DNA from: Aphis gossypii
Lineage: Eukaryota > Arthropoda > Insecta > Hemiptera > Aphididae
Assembly (NCBI RefSeq): GCF_020184175.1
Contig: NC_065532.1
Span: forward strand, 28,272,001 to 28,336,000
Direction of reading: 5' to 3'
DNA: 64,000 bases
The notes beneath the pieces are model-generated. The model saw nothing but the letters and a program-made list of their open reading frames with translations, was not told the origin of the DNA and did no database searches. This document shows, piece by piece, positions 14,501-27,560 of the stretch; position 1 is the first letter of the stretch; each line of letters begins with the position of its first letter. A program made the translations under genes and the position numbers.

Positions 14501-15245
14501 AATTCTAAGAGCAATGAATGTATTAATTTTACAATGGTGTGTTTTGTGTGAGTCATCACCTTTTGGGGCAGTAAAAATATGCTTTTAAATGTTTAATATT
14601 TTGGCTTTTATTGAGCTATTTTAGACAATTTACATTTTAAATTGTAATTAGTTTTTTTTTTTTTTTATTGTCAAAACAATAAAATTCTTCCTTTGGTCAG
14701 AAATCTTGAAAATTTTATAAAAAATTGTATTATGAGTTGTAATTAATAAAAATTGATCATTAATTAATCCACATCCCATTTGAATGAATTTCCCCAAAAT
14801 TCATAATTTTTTTTTATATTTATACCTACCTAAGATTTGAAAATATAATTCAAGTTTTTTCGTAAGTTATGAAAATTAAAAAAAAAATCCAGTATTATCG
14901 AAAAGTTAAATTAAATATTTATGAGCATTTGAAGTTTAAGTTTCCATATTTACCCGTAAAATAACTATTCTACTCATCAAACGTACAAACTACAAGTATT
15001 TTGTAGTTAAGAATTTATAATATTTTAAATTTTAAAAGCTAAGGTTTAAATATTTAGTATAATATTTCTCATAAGTAATTTATACTAGAACTTAAAAGTT
15101 TAAAAAAATTATAAGCTTGTTAATTATTTATAGATATTAGATAGGCGGTATAGACATTTGAAGTTCGAATTTTGATAAAATTAAGTACTTCAAGGATAAA
15201 TAAAATGTTCATCAGTATTTCTTTATAATTTATAAGCATTCAAAT
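14501..15245 (+). mobile_element. AGATTCTGAAC-family element, copy D (diverged)
   Basis: Begins ATTCTAAGAGCAATGAATGT followed by ATTTTACAATG and a TGTGTG tract, as in copies A and B. Further in it has GAGCTATTTTAGACAATTT and a TTTGAAGTTCGAATTTTGA block matching the copy B interior. The left end is truncated or mutated and the right end is uncertain (given here as the last recognisable block). Non-coding. Confidence 0.5.
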
Positions 15246-16504
15246 TTAAAAGTATATTATACATTTTATTATATACAAAAAGTTTTTTTTTAATTTGTAG
15301 ATTAAAATTAAAGATATACACATTACAAGTATGAATTTATTTACACTGTTTTTCAGTATTTACAGTGAGTTATTATTAATTAACTGTTAGTGATAATAAT
15401 ATAAGTAATACGGTTTATTGGTATATATATATAATTAAATACTAATAATATAGGAAATAAATTCAATATTTTCAGAAAAAATAAATAAATTTACTGAATG
15501 TAATACTTATAGTACAATAAATTACTTTAATAGCATTATCATAAAAATTATAATATGAAATTCATTTAGTGAATAGCCTAAATGCCTAATAGATCGTTTC
15601 CGTTGAGAATTTTTCTTCGTATATAATAATATATCAAATAATTACAATTAAACATACCTATTACAGTGTACTCAACACCATTTGTATAACAGTGCAGTAT
15701 ACACGTTTGTCCATTTTTTTTTTTATTAACTATCTTTTTATTGAATTTCTTATATCAGTGATATAAGTTTAAGTACCTATTATAATGCATAGTATGAAAA
15801 CTACATATATTAAATTTTTAAGTATTTTATTTTTTAAAAAACAACACTATTTCATACAATATCTTTAAAAATTTCACGAGGGGTACCTGTTTTTTTGAAC
15901 TGGCATCTGACTTATTTTTTACCAATAGATCAGTACTCAACATACAAATGCCAGCTGAAATTGTAATATTTTGATGGTTTTGTAAAAAAATATAAAAAAT
16001 ATAATAATAATATAATTTGGTAATAAAAATAATTTAAGAATATTATTTTTAATGTATATTATTATACTAGGTAAATAAATAATGTAACGAAAATTAAATT
16101 AAAAACAATTGTTTTTGTTGTCTCTATTCAAAACTCAATCATACTAAAATGAAAATGTATGTTGTGTCTTTGAACGTTGTGAGATGTGTTTGAATTTAAA
16201 GAAAATGGTTGGTTATGTGGTATAGGAAATAATATATTTTGAAAGCCATCACGCTGTGTTAAAAAAAAAAATCAATACCTATAATATAGGTACTATACAG
16301 TACACAATGTCATGTACAAAACTAATATACATTTCCCGCGTATATACAACCTGTCGTTTGTGCAGAGGCACCGCAAACAAGTGGTGCGAACGAATAATAT
16401 TGATATTCGGTTGGGAAGGCGAGACGCAATGATATATCAGGAAATGACATTGTAGTACAGAAATATACATAATATAATATACGCGTGTCATATAAGTGTG
16501 TAAT

Positions 16505-16678
16505 CAGTGCCGGCGGAAGGCATGTGCGACCTGTGCTACCGCACAGGGTGGCAAATTTTTTTGGAATTTTAGTAGCGGCATTGTATTTAAATAAAAATTT
16601 ATAAATTATAAAAGGACGGCATATTACAGATAATTCAGTAATTGGCACAGGGCAGCGAAAAACCTAGTGCCGGCACTG
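16505..16678. mobile_element. hAT-type MITE (174 bp) with perfect 8-bp target duplication
   Basis: The terminal inverted repeats are CAGTGCCGGC at 16505-16514 and GCCGGCACTG at 16669-16678, a perfect 10-bp match. The element is flanked on both sides by TGTGTAAT (16497-16504 and 16679-16686), an exact 8-bp target-site duplication, which is diagnostic of hAT-superfamily transposition. Inside the left end, CCTGTGC-TACC-GCACAGG forms a 7-bp hairpin. It is too short to encode a transposase, so it was mobilised by an element elsewhere. The intact duplication suggests a fairly recent insertion. Confidence 0.9.
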
Positions 16679-17458
16679 TGTGTAATATAACTTATTAGAT
16701 GCGTGTATATATTTTTTACGGATATAACACTTAGGTATATCGTATATATGATATATATTTATATCCCAATCCCAGTTGCGCGATTATAATGACGGCGTGG
16801 GACGGACAAAAACAAATACTACATAATATACACGTTTGACCCAGACGTGCGCGGAGAACCTCATATAGATAATTGCACAAGTCGACGACGTTTTTAAAAC
16901 ATGTCTATACCTTTACACATATTATATTTGTATGCACTTTTAAAATAATTTATTATTATAAAAGTGCAAAAATGAAAATAACAACGAATTATGTACTGTG
17001 CGGTGGTTTAATGTATAGTGAAATTTTACCGACCTGCCCACGTCTCATAGGTGCGTTATTTAATATTAATGATAAAATGTTACACTCATGATTTTAGCTA
17101 TTCCAGCATCCCCTAAAAGGTAAAGCTTGTGTTTATCAAATTTATATGATAACGATTGACTACCATAGCAAACATGATAATATTATAATATTAATAGTAC
17201 GGTATAACTTTAGAGCGGAAATATTTTCACGATTGGAAAATTATTTATGAAATAATTTGCTACGTCGTAGGTGGTTCCGTAAACACTAAACATGTGTATA
17301 TTAACGTCGACCGCGCGAATTCAAAAATAAGTTTCAACAAAGCCGTAAAAACGATATTTTAACACATATACTCATACCTAACAATAATTATGTACTAATA
17401 ATAACAACAATAATAATAGTTATAGTAATAATAACGATTAAAATATTATAATACTCAC

Positions 17459-17760
17459 CTGTGTGACTAATTGCCACACGTGGTCGACTAAGGAGGAGGT
17501 GGAGGAGGCGACGGCGGCGGCGGCGGCGGCGGCGACGACGGTGGCAACCGCGGCCGTATCGTCGTCGGGTTGACAGCCGAAGTGACGACGACCCGGCGGC
17601 GGCGGCGTCGGCGGCGGCAGCAGCAGCGACGACGGTGGTGGCTGAAGCGATTCGCTGTTGCGTGTGGCGGCGGCGGTGGTGGCTGTGGCGCGCGCGGCCG
17701 GGTCAGCTCATGACCCTGAGCCGCCGTAGTGCGTACTGTTGTCCCTCTCGTCGGTTACGT
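17459..17760 (-). other. Candidate 5' exon (leader) of the RasGRF-like gene
   Basis: Seen on the minus strand: GC-rich sequence ending in ACACAG|GTGAGTAT, a near-consensus donor at 17459. The sequence holds proline/alanine-coding GCC and CCG runs. In the frame that would join the 13946 ATG, the exon is open back to a TGA at 17705-17703 but has no ATG, so the exon is most simply 5' untranslated. A two-codon upstream ATG frame lies at 17711-17703. A different frame runs open to the donor in phase 0 but would hit a stop at once in the 13.8-kb exon. The upstream limit is only an estimate, since I cannot see a transcription start. Confidence 0.42.
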
Positions 17761-18160
17761 TGTAATATACTATATACTATATAATAAAATATATTATATA
17801 CGTGCGGAGCGCCTCCCGCAAAGGCCCATCGCCGCCGCCGCCGCCACCGCCCGGTTCGATCGTGCGCCGTGGGGCACCACAGGTGCTTTTGCTAAACGCA
17901 GCCTCGTGCCCTTCTTTCGGCGGCGTCCCAGTCTATACCCAAAGTCGGGCCCCCCTCTTCGATTCACCCTCCCTACGCCTCGGCACCCGTCGCATCTGGC
18001 TCGCCCGGCGGCACACGATCCTCTCGCCAATGCCGCGACGACCGAGCTGGCGGCGGCGGCGGCTGTGACCTTTTGCGCGCGCGAAGATTGATTCTTCGTT
18101 CGCCGCCGCCGCCGCCGCTACGGGCACACACGAACGCATCGCGCGTAATGTTATATACAT
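17461..18160. promoter_or_regulatory. CpG island, probable RasGRF-like promoter
   Basis: Abrupt rise in G+C and CpG in an otherwise AT-rich region, with (GGC)n tracts at about 17505-17535 and 18045-18065 and (GCC)n at about 18105-18120. Open frames on both strands here (for example 17729-18091 and 18030-17794) are arginine/alanine/proline-rich by-products of composition, overlap each other, and show no domain, so I do not call them genes. The position directly upstream of the donor at 17459 fits a promoter plus first exon. CpG-rich flanking text continues to about 18620. Confidence 0.55.
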
Positions 18161-21100
18161 AATATACTACATTTTAATATAATCATTATTTTATTATTTT
18201 GTCATATATATATGCAATCCGTCCATACGCGACGACGTAATGTCACAACGCGCGTATTATTATAACATTGTTTACGCACGAGTAAGTGCTAAGCGGATTA
18301 AGTCATAAGTGCAAGTACGCGCGTTTCCCCCCCAGACAAAGCGGCGTACAACGCAAGCGCCACACATAATATAATAATCATACACTACGTGCAACCCTCT
18401 TCCGTGATGGATGTTAGGACGATGTACCTGATAAAAGCATGAAACGCGGGCGGTGCTGTCACCTTTTCGATTTGGAATAATTGGATAGGTATACATAATA
18501 TTATTACTTATTACGAACGAATTCACGTATCGTTCTCTACCACCGACCGTCGTCGTTCCTTATACCATTACCGACCATAAGCCCACCCAAGGTCGTTCTG
18601 AAAGAGACCGTATACCGTGACACGATTTTAAATACCTATATCGTTATTATAATATATTGTATTACTCGACTGAAATCAACGTCGCGTTCAAACGGTGTTC
18701 GCCGATAGATAGCACTTGATTACAAACGTGCACAACTGCACAATTAATAATTTATTATCATCGATTATGATACATAATATTATATTGTTATAGAATTTTC
18801 GAAAGTCGTAAGATGTGCTGCTCCTGCAATATCACCGAATAGTCCGAATACTCCCATCATTCAAGTGGATGTCAAACTTAAATTAAGTCGATATCTATAG
18901 CTGATGTTTAAAACGAATTATAAACAAATTATTACAATTGCTGTTATCGTGATTTAAATATTTTAAATGTATGGGCAAAAACAATAAATATTAGATATAA
19001 AGTTGAAAAAATGGAATTTATAAATTATTAATTAATATCCACCCAGTCAAAAATTCTTCGTAGGTACCATTTCAAAGCTTCATTCTATGTCTCAAATAAT
19101 TCCCTCTACTCAGACTTTAAAATATCTACAGTCACAGAATTAGCCAAACTAAATTACGATAAGCACTTCAGTAATCGATTAAATCATCAGTCCAATTCAT
19201 TTATTTGTCAACTCACATCCATAACTATATCTGCTAATCCTTAAAAGACACTAAAAAGACAGTGGTGTCGTAACTTTCTGTTATGAATATTGAATACATA
19301 ATACATATTATCTATTATGAAAAAAAATGTAAATTTTAACGCGTATAAGTTAGCTATCGACAAAGTATCTCCACTGGGTGGTCTATCGCTCTATGTTTTC
19401 TGTGATGTGTATTATAAGTATTATATTAATTAATATTATTGTCCCATTATTGCAACAGATTGTATAATAAAAAAAATATATTAATAATAATAATAATTAA
19501 TATCTAAAAAAAATCTGAAATGCTTATAAGAATATAAAGGGGTTTCCTGAAAGCGTGAAGAAATTAACCATAGATAAGATTGTTTTTGAGAGATTGGGAT
19601 GAAACAGTTATTGTAAAAACAATCATTGAATTTAAATTGTCTTAATATATTTCGGTTTTGTTACTATATGATAGTATTTCATTCGATCATTTTACTCGAT
19701 ATACCTAAGGTCACCATAACTCATTTCTATGAGGGTTTATTTTGAAACTTACTAAACTAACTTTCTACGGTTCAAAACACTTTTTATGACTTTTTTTACA
19801 TATAAGTGATATTATATTATGTAATATCGTATAAATAATCACTAGTAACGCTAATCTCCTACCAACTACAAACGATATACATATACATGTATATCAGAAC
19901 AAAGACACAATTTTGTTGATAATATAAAAATGTAAAATATGTATTACGCATCAATCAGGATCCATAACAAAATGTGTCAATGGTTCTAAACTAGTTTAAA
20001 AAATATTATTATTATTATTTTTTTTTTAAACAAATTTCAATCAACATGTTATAATATTTATTGATTTATTGATTTATTTATTTTATTCATAATAACGGAC
20101 TTGAAGTCTAAATTTAAAGGTATAGACAATATTCAGCAATTGATATACCTTAGTTTAAAAATCAAAAACTGAAATATAATATAAAACGAGAAGAAGAGAG
20201 AGAGAAAATTAAAACTACTAGGTACATTGATAATCTTATAGACTAAACAATAATACAGCAGATAATATAATTAAAGTTTTAAATATAAAACTGAATTATA
20301 CTATACTATATTATATATTATACTTTTTTATATACTATTATTAAAATTTAAATTACTCATAGATATATTAATTAAATGGTATATGGTCATATACTCACTT
20401 ATTAATATTGAAAAGCTTGTAATAATATTAAGATATATGTATCTCGTACGCATATTAGTATATTACACAATTAATAATCACTAGATATATACAAAATACC
20501 AATAGGTATCATAGTATAGTTATTATACTTAAAAAGGATGATTATCTATTATATTTTCTTACCTTATAAGTAATATTGTTTTGAAACATTTTTCGACATC
20601 TAGCCATGATGCTTATTGAAACACTGCTAAAAAAAAAATTGATTCAATTGTTTTATAAACAACAAATTATAAGTGTTTAACAAAAGAAAATGTTTATATT
20701 TATTGTTTATTTTAATTTATACCTAATGATTAGGTATATCCGTTTAATAGTAAGGATTTATTTTTCACTAAGCCCGTCGATTTTGTTCATCCTTTTTTAA
20801 TAATTGTCATTATCATTAGTATTTATAAAAAAGCTAATTATTTAAATTAAATTTACCTACCAACCTATAGAAATCCTATAATCCAATAATCGTTAGATTA
20901 TGCATATTCAACGATAATAATTAAAATCTTAATAATAATTACACTATGTATTAAATATGTATAACGTAGCTTACTAATGTAATGTAAATAGAATATGTAT
21001 AGAATTATAATTAATTAGTTGTATATTTTTTTAATTCATACTTCAAAAAATATTTTATTAATAATTATTAGTTACTATACAATATTTAAATTATAATAGA

Positions 21101-24100
21101 AACTAGTTGTGTTAATATTAGTTTTAAGGTAACAATTAAACTCATTATATTCAGCCAAAAAGTGAGTTATTAGTTAGTATGAAATTCATAGGTTTAAGCT
21201 TTTATAAATCTTGCAATTGACAATTTCCAGATAATCTATGAAAAATATTCTTTATATTATATACTTATTATTTATAGTAAATAAAATTAAACCATTCTAC
21301 AAAATTATCTAATATTAAATGGATAGGATTCTTTTTAGTTTAATATCTTAATATATAATTTAAGCCAGTTTTATTTAGGTACTTAAAAATTAACCACTCA
21401 ACCATTTATTTATTATTGAAAAATTGTTTATACCTACTTTGATTTATTTAAGATTAATACAATTTATAAAAAATATAAGTATTATGTGGATAAAAAAACT
21501 TACATAATACACAAATATGTCCTGAAAATTAAATGAACAGATGAATAAACTATAATGTCTAAGAATAATATTGTTGATACCGATTTCATAGTTATATTAT
21601 AGTTATGTCTTTTGTAACATAATATTGTTATCAAATACATTTTATAATAAACATCACCACGTATAAATGTATTATACAAAACGTCAACTTTCAAGATGAT
21701 AAATTCAATTGAAAACTGAAGAACATCAAATATTTAAGGATGGTAACAAAATCTTTTATCATTAATTTAGATTTCTGGTAATGTTATACTTATTATATTG
21801 GTTAAACCGATTGCGTTTATCATAAGTATGAATTTTATCGATGTTATTCTAAAAGGTACTAAAATCATCAGTCGAAATGTATACGAAAAAATAAATTCTC
21901 GTGATATACTTATAATTGGATTGAATATTAAAAATAATTTCCTAAGATCTTGTATCTATGTATACAAACTCAATAAATATTATTCTTAATGTATTATATT
22001 ATCATATACAACTATATTAATATGATTAATTAAAAATTATATGCAATATCGTCAATTCAATAATAAATATTCCTAAGTATGTAATACTGTTAATATTTTA
22101 ATTAAAATAACCTGTCGAATACATGATTATTAGGTAGAGCACTTATCTATCAACTTAATAGTTTCTTTTTAAACTTGTATTTATACCTAATATGTATGTA
22201 CAGTCGATTTAACTAGTATAATATTTGTGCCCACACTATTTCACTATCCATTTATCAATGTTACAAGAGTTAAATAAATGATTAATATTGTTTGTAAATA
22301 CCTAAATGTGTATTACGAGTATACTGATTTTTTAAAATTTTAAGTAAATATTACCTATGTTTATGCTTCAAAAAGGGAAAATAAAAAATAAAATAACATT
22401 GGACAAATTGTCCAACAAAATATATTGTTTAATTTAAAATTTGACTATAGCTAGGTAAATTAACTTGAATATTTATATCATTTAATTTTCAGCCGTGTTG
22501 GTACTACAGCAGATAATATACATTTATTATGGTATATGGCTGACAAAAATACAAAATCGATAAATGGGTGTCCTCTCAAGTATAGTTTTATAAGAGCTTT
22601 TATTACGTCAATGAAATACTTGATATTTTAATTTTTTGAAACTTGCTGATCAATGTAAATTAATATTCACTCAAAGTGACCTATTTCAAAATGTATTGTG
22701 TAAAATATTTTTTTTTAAATTAAAAGCAGTATACAAAAATTGAGTGGAATACCTACTCATCTCGCTTCGCTCACCACCCTCGTTAAAAATCTTTATTTAT
22801 TATTCAAAGTTCATGTATATATATAATATAATATATTTACAAATAATAATATTACATATTACAAATATTTACATAGATTGATAATATGATAATTTTTGTT
22901 CATGATTTATAATATTAACAATAATTTGAGAATAGTTATAGTCACTAATAATAAGTATATAGAGTTACATAATACATAGATAAGATAAAGTTTGTATGCG
23001 GTTATAACTGTTATATGAATATCAGAATATCAGTGTCATCTGAAGTGTAGGTATCATCCAATTTTAAGGTGGAAAGTACTTGGGGGTAACAAGGGTCATT
23101 AAGTCGTAGGTACAACCAGTCAGTTTAACTTAAAATAAAATATATTATTATTATGATGTAGTAAAAATTCCTACTAAATTGATTAATTAAAAATTATTAT
23201 ATTTTAAATGGCTCTCATAAAATATGCTTGCACTGGTTTACGGTAGAGAATAGAGATACGTCTTGGACAGCCATGATGATGGATGTATAATTTTGATTTT
23301 AATCCCTAATTTGTAGTATCTGACTATTTTAAGTATCTTAAGTTTTAAGTGAAAATGTTTCATTTAAAGTTTGAAAACAATGCTGAACTATTGGGCCTGA
23401 ATAACTATTATTTGAAATAGAATTTTATCTGTAATATAATATTCAACTATTTCAAAATATATCATACCTAATTGACTTTCCTAAACGAAATCAAAAAAAT
23501 AAAAAATAAAAAAATTTGAAAATATAACAATTAATATTATTCAGAGTGATTTTAACAGTTAACACTTGCCACTATTCATTATCTCAAAATGTATTATATA
23601 CATTTATTGAAAATATTCTTATAATTTTTTACATAATCTGTAATCAATAATTATTAATAAATTAATACAAATTTGTAAGGTTTTTATTTTTTTTAATAAT
23701 AACTTATACTTCATATTCCAAATCAAAATATTTTTACCAGAGTTTCAGTGTATAAAAATAGAATTTAAAATGATTACCGAGTAGTTGATTAGTTATAAAA
23801 CAAGTACTTAAAATTCTGATAAGTGAAGTGAAATGATACAAAGCATCTTACAAATTGTTGATCTAGTACTTTAGGTTAATTTAATGACTTCAAATTATGT
23901 AAAAAAAAAACTTTAATACTTTTAAAATAATAAGTTTCGATTGTTAAAAATATCGCCTTTGTGTATTATATAAATGTTTTAATGTTGAGCTTTTATTTTA
24001 TTGTATGATAGTGTCACCGTGTTATTGTTATTATTTTATTATATATATGCAAGTACCTAATATAAAATATTATTATATTTAGCAACAGTACCTATTGCTT

Positions 24101-24269
24101 GGTATGAACAAATGAACATAATTTAGATATTTGTATTGTAAATTTGTAAATTTTGTTTATACATAATAATAATAAGATAATAAAAATCGTGCAAATATCT
24201 TCAAAAACCCGTTGTAAATATTAATACAAATACAATATCGCTAACATCTACGTATAATATCATATTATG
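18161..24269. other. Intergenic AT-rich stretch
   Basis: After a mildly CpG-rich shoulder to about 18620, the sequence returns to AT-rich text. A (GA)n-like run is at about 20188-20210. ATCTCGCTTCGCTCACCACC at about 22759 looks like part of an interspersed repeat, but no ends are defined. No exon or RNA gene is supported. Confidence 0.55.
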
Positions 24270-24910
24270 CATAGGTACTGTTCAAATCTACGTTTCGTAT
24301 ACCGACTTATATCTTATAGGGTTTTGCAACGAACAACAGTCTTAAAGTCATATTTATCATACTCTTAATACTAAGTTCAAAGTATATAATATGGTGTAGT
24401 GTGTATATACGCGAATAAACGTTTTTGTGATATACACAATATGTGTATACAAATATAAATTCCGATATGTATGTGTGTGCAATATAATATGCCCTGCGGA
24501 TTATATAATGCGCGTGTCAAGTTCAAAATCGTTCGATACCGTGTAACTTTCTGTTCCATTCCGGTATTCCCCACTTGGCCATCGCTATATATATGTATAT
24601 AATATATATATTATATAGGTTACCGGGGGTTTTGCGTCATGGAATTTTGTTTTCCGTATATACATCCGGCAATTGTAATGTTTGCGTTGGCTGAGTAAAA
24701 CAACAGTGTACCAAATGAATTATTCAACTACACGGCAAATTGATCAATAGCTTTTGGGTTTCTCTCCGTTATCCTCGCGTACGCGTTATATATCTATATC
24801 TATCTACCTTCCTACCTGACCCCGCTGACGCCATCGCCACATCGATAACGGTGGCTAGCAAACTCGTATATAATATGACATATATTTTTATGATTATATG
24901 GCCGCAACCA
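24270..24910. promoter_or_regulatory. GC/CpG-elevated patch, possible regulatory element
   Basis: Within AT-rich surroundings this patch holds several CpG-bearing unique segments (around 24300-24330, 24490-24590, 24620-24690, 24765-24860) separated by TATATA tracts. A minus-strand frame passes through 24830-24770 but is short and featureless. Neither splice sites nor domains support an exon. Calling it regulatory is inference from composition alone. Confidence 0.22.
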
Positions 24911-26806
24911 CACGTATTGTGATTGCAATAACAAAGGAAATCAAACAAGTAGTGAAAATCGTGAAAAACACAAAGCAAATTTTTTTTTTTAGATGTGAAA
25001 GATATTTTAACCACTAAACTTATTTTGAAACGATAATGGTAAACATTTTGTTTCTAAAATTTGTTAGAGACTGACGACTGTTGGGAAAAACATAGTGCAA
25101 CATACATAGTATTCAATATTGATCGTAGATCATAATTACATTAAAAAATAAACAATATAGAGTAAACATCGTTTTAAATGTGCATATATTGTCAACATTT
25201 TGCTAACGACATAGGTTCTAAATTATGACTTAACATAATATATAATTTTTTATTTTTTATTTTGTATTTATATTATTTTTATTTGAATAATAAGCTTAAA
25301 CAATGTTTAGTACTTATTTAAAGTTTTGTTAAGACATGTTAAAGAAAACTATTAGTGGGTGCTAACATATTCTACTTTTCTTCAATAAGTAAGAAAGAGG
25401 TGCAAAATTGGATTTGTTAAATTATATAAATCAGATCCCAATAAATATTATAAGTATTTTCTATCATAAATAGGTTTACATAATTATCTAAATTAATTAA
25501 ACATAACGATGATTTAAATATAGCTATTTTTTTTTCAAAAAAATCTTTTTTTAAGTATAAACCTTATTTTTTTGTTATTTAAAAATTTAAAATAATCCAA
25601 AATGTGTTTTTTTCTAATTTATTGTTTTTACTTTTTAACGTTTTTAATATGCTTAATATATAACACGTAAGTACTTAATTCCAATGTATCTCCAATTTTG
25701 GTATTTGATAACACGTAGGATATTAAATTACAATAAAATATGTATTGATCTCAAGTTTCTGAGTAATAAATAGTCAAATAGATATATATTTTAATATTTA
25801 AATCAATAATTATGGTTTTGATATACATATTTTAAGAGTTTTTAATTTTTGCATTTTATGAAAAGTACTGAAAATACAATTAAAAACGTAATACTGTGAT
25901 TCGGCTAAATTAATTTATTATTATTTCTTTAGTAAAAAAAATCCTTATTTAATAGGGGTCTTCCTCATAACCCTGTCTTCGTTATTTTCAATATTATTAT
26001 TATTATTTACATTTTGAAACCTAACCTTCTCATTTATTTTTATTTATTAATTGTTATTAGTTATTAATTGTTATTATAAAACAATAAAATTCGAGTATAT
26101 GACTAAGAGATCAACAAACGTGGTTGTATATACTCAATATCAATATAAGCAAAACATTTATAAATAGGCAAGTCATTTTGAAGACAAAGAGACAGGGAAT
26201 TTTTTTTTCAATTATTTAATAATATATTATTTATATCTATAAAATGATAAAAATGTATTTAATAATCTAAAATTATAGTTTTATTTAATTTTGAATTTAA
26301 TATGATTGTGATAATAGCTAAATATTTTAAATTATAAATTATATTTTAGTAAGTTTTGGAATAACTATTTTATTTCCCCATACCTACAACATAGGCAATA
26401 GTACATTTTGACGTAGAACTGGAAAATACTGAAAAGTACTAAAAACTGGTTATTTAAATATCCACCCCTCAAAAAATGTGCTATTGGGTATAAATTTACA
26501 TTTATTTTACTGATTATCCATAAACAGGGACATTTCTAATATCATTCTAAGTATTGATACATAATTTATATACAAAATAATATTATATATAAGTTACACA
26601 TTTTATAAATATTTATATAAATCACTAAATTATTGATAGAAATATATCAAATATCATAAAATATTTGAATATATATATATCACAAAATTAATGAAATTAA
26701 TTAATTTATGCAATAATATTTTCACTTATAAAAATTTATTTATTTACGAGTATTCTGTGCGTAACTTAAGACTGAAATTATTTAAGTATACATTTTGTAT
26801 TTTTAT

Positions 26807-26860
26807 AGATTCTAGACAGAACGATTAATGTATTTAAATTTGTATTTATAAACCATAAAA
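26807..26860 (+). mobile_element. AGATTCTGAAC-family start fragment
   Basis: AGATTCTAGACAGAACGATT followed by AATGTATTTAAAT matches the first 40-50 bases of the family (AGATTCTGAACG...GATGAATGTATTGA). The rest of the element is not recognisable downstream, so this is a truncated copy. Confidence 0.45.
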
Positions 26861-27309
26861 TATTAAAAATATATTGATTTGAAGAAAGTAACTTTAAATT
26901 GATGTAAACACAATTTTAATAATAAAAAAGGGGTTCTTTCTATACACTATCTACTTATTTGAGTGATATTTCATATATCTGCCATTAAAGCAATCAATCA
27001 ACTACCGATTTAGGAAAAAAAATGTTATTGAAAATATTATTTTCATATAATATGTAACATAATTTAATAAAGTTATATATGGAATAAAATCATTAACATT
27101 CTATTGAAAACATTAAATAATACTATAATTTAATGATTTATGCAATACTATGTATTTAATGTTTACAGTCTTAACTTAACAGCAGTATGATATTGTTTTA
27201 TGAAAATGTGTAACTTTTAAAATGTATACATTTAAATATATGTTACGGTAAAAGTACGAATACTGGTAGAAAATAGCATACACAAAATAGTTTTTACTAG
27301 TAACGATTA

Positions 27310-27560
27310 ATTTTTTTTAACGCGATTTCGTAAAAACTTAAAATTCAGACGCTCATAATATGTTTTTCTATAATGACGCTCGAGTTTTCTTTATAGTTAT
27401 TTGAAGGAAAACTTATGAAAAATTTTATACTGAATTTTAACTTTAGATATATATACAAAAAAATTATGAATTTTCAACTACGAAATTACTTGTAAATTTT
27501 CGTAATTTTGGCATATTTCGTTAAAATTTGAACTTAAAAATTCAAATTTACTAAATTTAA
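27310..27560 (-). mobile_element. AGATTCTGAAC-family interior fragment, reverse orientation
   Basis: Read on the minus strand it contains CCTTCAAATAACTATAAAGA followed by AAACTCGAGCGTCATTATAG, and upstream GTTGAAAATTCATAA. The same blocks occur in the same order in copy B at about 7970-8095. Both terminal repeats are missing. Confidence 0.62.

Larger units (their letters stand above)
13952..17458 (-). other. Probable first intron of the RasGRF-like gene
   Basis: On the minus strand a strong donor (ACACAG|GTGAGTAT at 17459/17458) and the acceptor before 13951 define an intron of about 3.5 kb. The pairing is inferred; no transcript is available to me. It contains repeat copy D and a hAT MITE, described separately, and otherwise AT-rich text with no exon. 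A CpG-bearing patch at about 16770-16880, just inside the CpG-island side, might be regulatory. Confidence 0.5.

Noticed and set aside
16322..16648. 108-codon minus frame crossing 16505
   Set aside because: It runs through the boundary of the hAT MITE, so it cannot be an old conserved gene.
17729..18160. Several open frames of 75-120 codons on both strands in the CpG island
   Set aside because: They overlap one another in multiple frames, are Arg/Ala/Pro-rich by-products of GC composition, and contain no domain; the segment is better read as promoter and leader.
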